Positions 1 through 5,730 of a stretch of DNA of 5,752 bases are shown in pieces. Position 1 is the first letter of the stretch. The number at the start of each line of letters is the position of its first letter. A program made the translations under genes and the position numbers. The DNA is taken from contig JAHIER010000033.1 of the NCBI GenBank assembly GCA_018901555.1, positions 1 through 5,752 on the forward strand. The letters are read 5' to 3'. The notes under the pieces were generated by a model. The model ran no database searches, had not been told where the DNA came from, and worked only from the letters and a program-made list of their open reading frames with translations. The stretch is from Patescibacteria group bacterium. Its GTDB lineage: Bacteria > Patescibacteriota > Minisyncoccia > UBA9983.

Positions 1-2
1 TA

Positions 3-221
3 GGTTATCCAGTTATTGTTTCTACTGCCAAGAGTTTTTCAGAAATTAATAAATTTCATCATGTGTTATTAACTGGTTTTGAGGTGAAAAATGGTAGTCC
101 TTGGGGGTTTTATTATCATGATCCCGATTCTTTAAATGAAGAGTCCGGTAAACACAATTTTGTCCCCATTAATACCTTTAAAAATTACTGGAGAAAATTG
201 GCTATTTATGTTAAAATATAA
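3..221 (+). CDS. C-terminal part of a C39-like (papain-fold) cysteine peptidase family protein, truncated by the window edge
   Basis: The frame is open from the window edge to a TAA at 219-221, giving 72 residues and no start. The visible part starts GYPVIVSTAK, continues with FHHVLLTGFEV, then WGFYYHDPDS, and ends VPINTFKNYWRKLAIYVKI. This order matches the C-terminal half of C39-like peptidase domains (Peptidase_C39_2 type): a strand with a P-V-I-V pattern, a His before a hydrophobic strand ending T-G-F/Y (here residue 19 or 20 of the fragment), an aromatic strand ending in D-P (Asp40 or nearby), then a segment ending in W that packs on the last strand. The His and Asp would be two members of the catalytic triad; the Cys would lie upstream, outside the window. 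Such proteins are often exported or membrane-attached, but no signal peptide can be judged here. It ends 6 bp before gyrB in the same orientation. Family assignment rests on motif memory only. Confidence 0.6.
   Translation, partial: GYPVIVSTAKSFSEINKFHHVLLTGFEVKNGSPWGFYYHDPDSLNEESGKHNFVPINTFKNYWRKLAIYVKI
209..217 (+). promoter_or_regulatory. Candidate extended -10 promoter for gyrB, nearly leaderless
   Basis: TGTTAAAAT has the form TGn followed by a -10 hexamer, TAAAAT (5 of 6 to TATAAT). It lies inside the last codons of the upstream peptidase gene. The hexamer ends at 217 and gyrB begins at 228, so a start 6-7 bases after the -10 would leave a leader of about 3-4 nt. No convincing -35 is seen at 16-18 bp, which extended -10 promoters can tolerate. 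The dnaE start has the same layout. gyrB could instead be read through from the upstream gene. Confidence 0.4.
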
Positions 222-227
222 GTAACT

Positions 228-2198
228 ATGATAAAGACTAATGGCCAAAATAATGGCTATACAGCCAAAGATATTTATGTGTTGGAAGGGCTGGAACCGG
301 TTCGTAAAAGACCGGGAATGTATATTGGCTCAACCGGCGTTGACGGTCTCCATCATCTTGTATGGGAGGTTTTTGATAATGGTCGTGATGAGGCTATGGG
401 CGGTTTTGCTGATGAAGTTGAAGTGGCGCTTTTGCCTGATAATAAAGTAAGGGTAGCTGATAATGGTCGTGGAATTCCAGTAGAAATTCATAAACAAACA
501 AAAAGATCTGCTTTGGAAACTGTAATGACTACACTTCATGCTGGTGGAAAGTTCGGCGGAGAATCTTATAAGATTGCCGGTGGTTTGCATGGTGTTGGCG
601 TTTCAGTAGTCAATGCGCTTTCTATTTGGATGAGAGCAGAGGTTCATCGCGATGGCGGAAAATTTGAGCAAGAATATAAAAGAGGAAAAATTATTTCTAA
701 AGTTAAAAAATCTGCCTCCAGTAAATTTAATGGAACAGTGGTAACCTTTGAACCAGATCCGGAAATATTTAATGAAATAAAATTTGACTGGATTAAAATT
801 TTAAATCATTTGCGACAGCAAGCTTATCTAACCAAGGGATTAAAAATAAGAATTATAGATGCGCGCGATTATAAAGGTAAGATTGATGACTCAAAAATAT
901 TATTTTTAAATGAATTAAAATTACCTGTAATCTCTAGCAGTTTTTATTTTGAAGGCGGGCTTTTTTCTTTGATAAAATTTTTAAATAAAAAAGAAAAACC
1001 TATTCACGACAAAGTTTTTTATGTTGAAAAAGAGATAAATGATGCTATCCCCAATGTTGAAGTTGCCATTCAATATATTGAAGATATTGCTATTAAAGAA
1101 ATCAGTTTTGCTAATAACATTCATACTCCAGAAGGTGGAATGCATCTCACTGGATTTAGAACAGCCTTGACGCGCGTACTTAATGATTATGCCAAAAAGA
1201 ATAATCTTATTAAAGGAGATGAAGAAAATTTTACTGGCGATGATGTGAGGGAAGGTTTAACCGCAATTGTTTCTATAAAATTAAGGAATCCGCAATTTGA
1301 AGGGCAAACAAAGGCAAAATTAGGCAATCCAGAAGCAAGAAGCGCCACTGAATCAGTTTTTAATGAAGCCTTCACAAATTTTTTAGAAGAGAATCCTAGT
1401 GATGCGCGAGCTATCATTGGTAAAGTTACTTTAGCTTTGAAAGCTCGCAAAGCAGCTAAGGCAGCCAAGGACAGTGTTTTAAGAAAAGGAATTTTGGAAG
1501 GGCTCACTTTGCCCGGCAAATTAGCTGATTGTCAAACTCGTGATGTTGAAGAAGCGGAATTATTTATTGTTGAAGGAGATTCAGCTGGCGGTTCCAGCAA
1601 GCAGGGCCGTGATAGGCGCACTCAGGCCATTCTTCCATTGCGCGGAAAAATTTTAAATGTGGAGAGGGCGCGTATAGATAAAATGCTGGCTTCAAAAGAA
1701 ATTAAAGCCTTGGTTATTGCTTTGGGGGCGGCTATTGCTGATGAGTTTGATATTGAAAAATTGCGTTATCATAAAATTATCATTGCCACTGATGCTGATG
1801 TTGATGGCGCTCATATTCGCACACTTTTGCTCACTTTGTTCTACCGCTATTACAAGCCAGTAATTGAACAAGGTTATTTATATATTGCTTTGCCACCTTT
1901 ATTTAGAATTCAGAAAGGCAAGGAAGTTTTGTATGTTTACGATGAAGCAGAAAAAAATAAAATAATTGGCAATGGAGAGGGATATAATATTCAGAGGTAT
2001 AAAGGATTGGGTGAAATGAACCCAGGACAATTATGGGAAACTACTATGGATCCAGAGAGAAGATTTTTAAAGCAGGTTAATATTGAAGATGTTGAAGAAG
2101 CTGATAAAATTTTTGAAACTTTGATGGGCAAAGAGGTGGAACCGCGTCGGCTCTTTATTCAAACCCATGCCAAGTCGGTGCAGAATTTGGATTTGTAA
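228..2198 (+). CDS. gyrB: DNA gyrase subunit B
   Basis: This is the ATPase and TOPRIM subunit of type IIA topoisomerase; with GyrA (not in the window) it introduces negative supercoils using ATP. At 656 residues it has the compact form without the large insertion of E. coli GyrB. The GHKL ATPase domain covers about residues 1-225: E47 (catalytic base), N51 (Mg binding), D78 in DNGRGIP, and the GGLHGVG lid at 118-124. R141 matches the novobiocin-contacting Arg136 of E. coli at the same +5 offset as the other residues. The transducer domain follows (about 230-410) with the Q360-T-K362 ATP-sensing loop. The TOPRIM domain has EGDSAGGSSKQGRDR from E450 and TDADVDGAH with D522, D524 and D526. The C-terminal part has QRYKGLGEMNP (589-599) and LWETTMDP, ending AKSVQNLDL. 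The tail resembles GyrB more than ParE, although a lone type II enzyme could serve both roles. The ATG at 228 precedes the conserved N-terminus (LEGLEPVRKRPGMYIG) by a normal distance. No Shine-Dalgarno is present. Confidence 0.97.
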   Translation: MIKTNGQNNGYTAKDIYVLEGLEPVRKRPGMYIGSTGVDGLHHLVWEVFDNGRDEAMGGFADEVEVALLPDNKVRVADNGRGIPVEIHKQTKRSALETVMTTLHAGGKFGGESYKIAGGLHGVGVSVVNALSIWMRAEVHRDGGKFEQEYKRGKIISKVKKSASSKFNGTVVTFEPDPEIFNEIKFDWIKILNHLRQQAYLTKGLKIRIIDARDYKGKIDDSKILFLNELKLPVISSSFYFEGGLFSLIKFLNKKEKPIHDKVFYVEKEINDAIPNVEVAIQYIEDIAIKEISFANNIHTPEGGMHLTGFRTALTRVLNDYAKKNNLIKGDEENFTGDDVREGLTAIVSIKLRNPQFEGQTKAKLGNPEARSATESVFNEAFTNFLEENPSDARAIIGKVTLALKARKAAKAAKDSVLRKGILEGLTLPGKLADCQTRDVEEAELFIVEGDSAGGSSKQGRDRRTQAILPLRGKILNVERARIDKMLASKEIKALVIALGAAIADEFDIEKLRYHKIIIATDADVDGAHIRTLLLTLFYRYYKPVIEQGYLYIALPPLFRIQKGKEVLYVYDEAEKNKIIGNGEGYNIQRYKGLGEMNPGQLWETTMDPERRFLKQVNIEDVEEADKIFETLMGKEVEPRRLFIQTHAKSVQNLDL

Positions 2199-2201
2199 TT
2201 T

Positions 2202-5200
2202 TTAATTTTTCATTTCTTTTAGTTCTTCGGCAATGATTGAGACGTCGCCGTTGCGGTGCGAGATTTTGCCGCGCACGGCAATGCAATTTCCTTCGGCAAT
2301 GCAATTTCCGAATTGATTTAAAATACTCGGGAAAATTACCAATTCAATACTATCTTTGTAATCAGAAAGTTTTAAAAAAAGCATGGGCTCGTTTTTTTTG
2401 GTAATTACTTTTCTGATTTCTTCAATCATGCCAGCCATAACTATAGGCGTATTGGCTGGCATTTTTTTTGCCTCGCCAATATTAGTTTTTATTTTTTCCA
2501 TTTTATCTTTAAATTTATCCAATGGATGGCCGGAAATATAAAGACCAAGCAATTCTCTTTCCCAGCCAAGCTTTTCTTCTTGAGAGGCTGGCTCGGTTTC
2601 CTTAAGTTTTAGAATAGGAATACTTGAACGATCTTTCATTAATGAAAAAAGGGAATCCTGGTTTTTTAAATTTTTTGTAGTTTCTCGGCTGTAATTTAAC
2701 ACATCTTCTATATTAATAATCATTTGTTTTCTTTCTCCCAAACTGTCCATGGCTCCGGATTTAATTAATGATTCAAGCGATTTTTTATTCAGATTTTTGT
2801 GTTGGATTCTTTCCAAAAAATCAGAAAAAGTTTTAAAAGGGCCATTATCTTTTCTTTCTTCAATTATGGCATTAGCGATTTCTTCACCCAGATTTTTTAT
2901 TGAATACAACCCGAAACGAATACCTTTTTTCTTATCAGAAGCATAAATCACCGTAAAATTACCGAAACTTTCATTAACATTAGGGGGCAGTATGGGCAAA
3001 TTCATTCTTTGGCATTCAATAATACTGATAGATATTTTTTCTGTGTCGCCGGCGTCAGCAGTTAGAACTGAGGCCATAAATTCAGATGGGAAATGAGCTT
3101 TCATATAAGCAGTTTGATAGGCCACTTTAGCATAAGAAGCTGCATGAGCTTTGTTAAATCCATAGCCTTTGAAAGGATCAAAAAGTTTCCAGAGTTCTTC
3201 TGCTTTTTCTTTTGTTAATCCAGCATTCGTTTGGCATCCTTCAATAAAGATTTTTTCCTGTTTGGCCATTTCAGCTGGAATTTTCTTGCCAATAGCTTTT
3301 CTGAATTTATCAACTGTTTCCCAGTTATAGCCGGCCAGCTCTATGGCAATAAGTAAAACATCTTCCTGATAAGTAACCACGCCATAGGTTTTTTCCAAAA
3401 CTTTTTCTAAACGCGGATCCGGATAAGTGATAGCTTCTTGACCATTTTTTCTTCTGATGTAATTTGGAATATTAGCCATTGGGCCGGGGCGAAAAAGCGC
3501 AATCATGGCCATGATGTCAAAAATATTATTAGGTTTCAATTCTTTTAGCCAGCGCGTCATACCGCTTCCTCCCAATTGAAAAAGGCCGACAGTATCTCCG
3601 CGCGCCAAGAGTTCAAAAGTTTTTTTATCATCTAGATTCAGATTTTCCAAATCTATTTCTTTGTTGTGAATTTTTTTCACTAATTTTACTGAATTTCCTA
3701 AAATGGAAAGATTTTTTATTCCGAGAAAATCCATTTTAATTAAACCAGCGTCTTCAACAGAATGCATGTCATACTGGGTAATAATTTTTTCTCCATTAGG
3801 TTCGCGTTGCAATGGAACGTAATTAATTAGAGTTGTCGGGCTAATAACAACTCCAGCCGCATGAACAGAAACATGTCTGGCGCAACCCTCAATCTTTTTT
3901 GCCAGATCAATAATTTCTTTGACTTCATTTTCAGATTCATAAATTTCCCTGAGTTCCGGTGTAATTTTTATAGCTTGATCAATTGTCATAGGGAATCCTT
4001 GAGAACCGATAGGAATAAGTTTGGCAATCCTATCTCCCAGTTCATAAGGTTTTCCCAGCGCGCGGGTAATGTCGCGAACAGCTGCTCGGGCCATCATGGT
4101 TCCGAAGGTTCCTATTTGAGCTACTTTATCTTGGCCGTATTTTTCTTTTACATAATTTAAAATTTCTTCTCTGCGGTCATCAGCAAAATCCATATCAATA
4201 TCAGGCAGAGAAGGTCGATAAGGATTAAGAAATCTTTCAAATGGCAATTTAAATTTAATAGGATCAATGTTGGTAATACCGATTAAATAGGAAACAAAAG
4301 AGCCAGCAGCTGATCCTCTGGTATTAGTGATAATTTCTTGAGTTTTGGACCAATTAATAATATCTGCCACGATCAAGAAATAGGGCGCGTATCCCTTGGT
4401 ATTTATAACCTCTAATTCATATGTCAATCTTTGTTGCGCTTCTTCTTTTAAATCCTTGTCTTCGTTTTTATATTTTTCTTCAAAAATTTTTGTAGCTGTT
4501 TCTATGAGTGTTTGTCGAGCAGTTTTTCCTTCTGGTAGTTTGAATTTAGGGAAAACCCATTTTCCTAATTCAAGTTCAAGATTGCATTTGTCAGCAATAA
4601 GAGATGTATTTTCTATGGCTTCGGGCGAGTCTTTAAAAATTTCCTCCATTTTTTTAGGTGGCAACATTGAAAAATCATCTTTTTTCATGGTGAGACGATC
4701 ATCTTCATCAATACGGGCATTAGTTTGTATAGCAACCAAAAGATCTTGGGCAGCGGCATCTTCTTGTTTAAGATAATGAATATCTTGAGTAGCCACCAGA
4801 GGAATTCCTGTTTTTTGAGAAATTTCTTTTAATCCTTCCTGTACCCGAGTGTGATTTTCTAAATTAGGATGATGACTTATTTCAATAAAAAAATTTCCTT
4901 GTCCGAAAATTTCTTCGTATTCTTTTGCGGTTTTTTCCGCCAGTTTAAATTCTTTTCTTTCAACTAATCTGGAAAGTTCTCCGGCCATGCAGGCTGATAA
5001 ACCGATCAGCCCCTCTGAATGTTTTCGCAGAATTTCCTTATCTATTCTGGGCTTGTAATAAAATCCTTCCAAATGAGAAATAGTGACAAGTTTAATTAAA
5101 TTTTTATAACCAATTTCATTTTGCGCGAGAAGAACAATATGATAGCGTTTGTTGTCTATGTTTGGTCTTTTTTGATTCAAAGATTCATAAGCCAAGTATG

Positions 5201-5405
5201 CTTCTACTCCTAGAATTGGTTTGATGCCGGCTTTTTTGCATTTTTTATAAAATTCAATAGCGCCATACATGTTGCCATGATCAGTTAATGCCAGAGCCGG
5301 CATTTCAAATTTAGAAGCTTCATTAACGAGATCATCAATTTTTGCAAGTCCGTCAAGTAGAGAATAGTGGCTATGCGTATGCAAATGGACAAATTTAGAG
5401 GTCAT
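2202..5405 (-). CDS. dnaE: DNA polymerase III subunit alpha (replicative polymerase)
   Basis: This 1067-residue C-family polymerase extends DNA at the replication fork. The PHP domain (about 1-215) keeps all nine expected metal ligands: H9, H11, D18, H43, E68, H89, C139, D208 and H210, so it may act as a built-in 3'-5' proofreading exonuclease, a role known for some bacterial DnaE proteins and degenerate in E. coli. The palm has PDIDMDF with catalytic D404 and D406, and D559 in IKMDFLG. Fingers motifs include GVVTYQEDV (675-683) and FNKAHAASYAKVAYQT (750-765). A helix-hairpin-helix region follows (about 830-890, SIKNLGEEIANAI). QDSLF at 916-920 fits the sliding-clamp motif QxxLF. An OB fold covers about 985-1060, and the protein ends right after it; the tau-binding C-terminal domain of E. 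coli alpha (1160 residues) is absent. The ATG is four residues before the conserved FVHLHTH, so the start is firm. No Shine-Dalgarno precedes it. Its end lies 3 bp from the gyrB stop, convergent. Confidence 0.97.
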   Translation of the reverse strand: MTSKFVHLHTHSHYSLLDGLAKIDDLVNEASKFEMPALALTDHGNMYGAIEFYKKCKKAGIKPILGVEAYLAYESLNQKRPNIDNKRYHIVLLAQNEIGYKNLIKLVTISHLEGFYYKPRIDKEILRKHSEGLIGLSACMAGELSRLVERKEFKLAEKTAKEYEEIFGQGNFFIEISHHPNLENHTRVQEGLKEISQKTGIPLVATQDIHYLKQEDAAAQDLLVAIQTNARIDEDDRLTMKKDDFSMLPPKKMEEIFKDSPEAIENTSLIADKCNLELELGKWVFPKFKLPEGKTARQTLIETATKIFEEKYKNEDKDLKEEAQQRLTYELEVINTKGYAPYFLIVADIINWSKTQEIITNTRGSAAGSFVSYLIGITNIDPIKFKLPFERFLNPYRPSLPDIDMDFADDRREEILNYVKEKYGQDKVAQIGTFGTMMARAAVRDITRALGKPYELGDRIAKLIPIGSQGFPMTIDQAIKITPELREIYESENEVKEIIDLAKKIEGCARHVSVHAAGVVISPTTLINYVPLQREPNGEKIITQYDMHSVEDAGLIKMDFLGIKNLSILGNSVKLVKKIHNKEIDLENLNLDDKKTFELLARGDTVGLFQLGGSGMTRWLKELKPNNIFDIMAMIALFRPGPMANIPNYIRRKNGQEAITYPDPRLEKVLEKTYGVVTYQEDVLLIAIELAGYNWETVDKFRKAIGKKIPAEMAKQEKIFIEGCQTNAGLTKEKAEELWKLFDPFKGYGFNKAHAASYAKVAYQTAYMKAHFPSEFMASVLTADAGDTEKISISIIECQRMNLPILPPNVNESFGNFTVIYASDKKKGIRFGLYSIKNLGEEIANAIIEERKDNGPFKTFSDFLERIQHKNLNKKSLESLIKSGAMDSLGERKQMIINIEDVLNYSRETTKNLKNQDSLFSLMKDRSSIPILKLKETEPASQEEKLGWERELLGLYISGHPLDKFKDKMEKIKTNIGEAKKMPANTPIVMAGMIEEIRKVITKKNEPMLFLKLSDYKDSIELVIFPSILNQFGNCIAEGNCIAVRGKISHRNGDVSIIAEELKEMKN

Positions 5406-5414
5406 AATAATTTC

Positions 5415-5444
5415 ATTATAACAGAACTTGTTATTTTTTGATAA
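5415..5444 (-). promoter_or_regulatory. dnaE promoter (extended -10), nearly leaderless
   Basis: On the - strand the sequence reads TTATCA (5444-5439, 4 of 6 to the -35 consensus), an 18-bp spacer, and a perfect TATAAT (5420-5415). The -10 is preceded by TGT, giving the extended form TGTTATAAT. Only 9 bases separate the -10 from the dnaE ATG, so transcription should start about 2-4 nt before the start codon. That leaves no room for a Shine-Dalgarno, and none is seen. The motif itself is strong; the exact start site is inferred. Confidence 0.65.
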
Positions 5445-5468
5445 ATTTGTTAAGAATATAGTTAGAAT
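5438..5468 (+). promoter_or_regulatory. Possible divergent promoter for the short transcript
   Basis: TTGATA (5438-5443, 5 of 6 to the -35 consensus) and TAGAAT (5463-5468, 5 of 6 to the -10 consensus) are separated by 19 bp, a little longer than ideal. Transcription would start around 5475, just ahead of the Shine-Dalgarno at 5480-5486. The -35 overlaps the proposed -35 of dnaE on the other strand. In AT-rich DNA such matches arise by chance, so this is tentative. Confidence 0.35.
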
Positions 5469-5479
5469 AGAAAATTAAA

Positions 5480-5505
5480 AAGGAGGTCATATGAAAAAAT
5501 TATAG
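5480..5505 (+). CDS. Strong Shine-Dalgarno with a four-codon ORF (MKKL)
   Basis: AAGGAGG (5480-5486) is followed after TCAT by ATG AAA AAA TTA TAG, with the ATG at 5491-5493 and the stop at 5503-5505. This is the best ribosome-binding site in the window, yet the reading frame stops after four codons. Reading through the TAG would add only RGLLNLN before a TAA at 5527-5529, so a recoded stop does not reveal a gene. It may be a start-stop regulatory element, a ribosome-binding decoy or the preserved start of a broken gene. Translation is not shown. Confidence 0.3.
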
Positions 5506-5567
5506 CGAGGGCTACTAAACTTAAACTAAATCAAAATATTCCATGTGGTGGGAGAGTCATATAAAAA
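5482..5567 (+). repeat. Two partial copies of a Shine-Dalgarno-like motif, GGAG(A)GTCATAT
   Basis: GGAGGTCATATGAAAAA at 5482-5498 and GGAGAGTCATATAAAAAG at 5551-5568 align with one extra base and one G-to-A change at the start codon, so ATG in the first copy is ATA in the second. They lie 69 bp apart on the same strand. The first includes the self-complementary TCATATGA. They may be a duplicated ribosome-binding segment or two sites for the same factor. Confidence 0.45.
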
Positions 5568-5573
5568 GATAAT

Positions 5574-5607
5574 GGGCGTATTTTCATCGATACGCCCTTT
5601 TTGTTTT
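5574..5607 (+). terminator. Intrinsic terminator, possibly bidirectional
   Basis: GGGCGTAT (5574-5581) pairs perfectly with ATACGCCC (5590-5597) around an 8-base loop and is followed by TTTTTGTTTT (5598-5607). The upstream flank AAAAAGATAAT reads as ATTATCTTTTT on the other strand, so the hairpin could also stop - strand transcripts heading towards dnaE. The GC-rich stem stands out from the AT-rich surroundings. Confidence 0.85.
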
Positions 5608-5635
5608 GAATTTTCTGATTTTATTTTGAATTTTC
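5604..5635. repeat. Direct repeat of 12 bp with 20-bp period
   Basis: TTTTGAATTTTC occurs at 5604-5615 and again at 5624-5635, so the copies start 20 bp apart, about two helical turns. The first copy overlaps the T tract of the terminator. Low sequence complexity makes chance possible. Confidence 0.5.
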
Positions 5636-5640
5636 AAATA

Positions 5641-5658
5641 AATCTGATAAATCTGATA
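5641..5658. repeat. Tandem 9-bp repeat AATCTGATA
   Basis: AATCTGATA is present twice back to back (5641-5649 and 5650-5658). A further TCTGAT core lies at 5614-5619. The repeats sit in AT-rich DNA immediately before the palindrome array and could be iteron-like binding sites or simple slippage products. Confidence 0.6.
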
Positions 5659-5664
5659 AATAAA

Positions 5665-5704
5665 ATGTTGCAACATAGAAGCGATCGCATTTATCTTGCA
5701 AGAT
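5665..5704. promoter_or_regulatory. Array of three perfect palindromes, probable operator
   Basis: ATGTTGCAACAT (5665-5676), GCGATCGC (5681-5688) and ATCTTGCAAGAT (5693-5704) are each perfect inverted repeats. The gaps between them are both 4 bp, so the centres at 5670.5, 5684.5 and 5698.5 are exactly 14 bp apart. The two outer sites share the core TTGCAA and differ only by C/G swaps next to it, giving an overall near-dyad around GCGATCGC. The right-hand TTGCAA could also serve as the -35 of the promoter before 5731, so a bound dimer would block it. The regulator is unknown. Confidence 0.55.
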
Positions 5705-5724
5705 TTATAGCTAATGGATATAAT
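5697..5724 (+). promoter_or_regulatory. Candidate promoter for the gene starting at 5731
   Basis: TTGCAA (5697-5702, 4 of 6 to the -35 consensus), a 16-bp spacer and a perfect TATAAT (5719-5724) precede an ATG at 5731. Only 6 bases separate the -10 from the ATG, so the predicted transcript would start at or next to the start codon, which would make it leaderless. The -35 lies inside the third palindrome. Confidence 0.45.
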
Positions 5725-5730
5725 TGAATT

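Larger units (their letters stand above)
5475..5607 (+). ncRNA. Putative short untranslated RNA or leader transcript ending in an intrinsic terminator
   Basis: A candidate promoter, a Shine-Dalgarno, a four-codon ORF and a strong terminator define a possible transcript of about 130 nt that contains no real protein gene. I do not recognise it as tmRNA, SRP RNA, RNase P RNA, 6S RNA or a riboswitch class known to me; the diagnostic motifs of SRP and RNase P RNAs are absent. Apart from the terminator I found no long stable helix by eye. The Shine-Dalgarno region is partly repeated at 5551-5567. It could be a regulatory RNA, a leader peptide unit with attenuation, or the remnant of a lost gene. 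The 5' end is inferred. Confidence 0.35.
5406..5730. other. Intergenic region between dnaE and a possible downstream + strand gene
   Basis: This 325-bp stretch contains no convincing protein gene beyond a four-codon ORF. From left to right it holds the dnaE promoter (- strand), a possible overlapping + strand promoter, a Shine-Dalgarno with the mini-ORF MKKL, a second partial copy of that motif, a strong hairpin terminator, AT-rich direct repeats, three evenly spaced palindromes and a candidate -10 element in front of an ATG at 5731. The left and right ends are much more AT-rich than the stretch at about 5480-5600, fitting regulatory DNA around a short transcribed unit. Confidence 0.7.

Noticed and set aside
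5..13. DnaA box-like TTATCCAGT
   Set aside because: It has two mismatches to TTATCCACA, is a single site and lies inside the conserved peptidase coding region.
2266..2281. Hairpin TTGCCG-CGCA-CGGCAA just after gyrB as a gyrB terminator
   Set aside because: The 6-bp stem is perfect but no T tract follows it on the + strand, and it lies within the dnaE OB-fold coding sequence.
4396..4776. 126-codon + strand ORF opposite dnaE
   Set aside because: It is wholly antisense to conserved dnaE coding sequence, with Ser/Phe-rich low-complexity translation typical of a shadow frame. The same applies to the smaller antisense frames in gyrB and dnaE.
5491..5529. TAG recoded as sense to extend the MKKL ORF
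   Set aside because: Readthrough adds only eight codons before TAA, and gyrB and dnaE read normally with the standard code and TAA stops.
5681..5688. GCGATCGC as a sign of cyanobacterial origin (HIP1)
   Set aside because: It was noticed only in this one array, and the proteins look CPR-like rather than cyanobacterial.
5545..5727. 60-codon + strand ORF across the intergenic region
   Set aside because: It runs through the terminator hairpin, the AT repeats and all three palindromes, has no ribosome-binding site at its first ATG, and its translation (rich in I, F, N) resembles no family I know.
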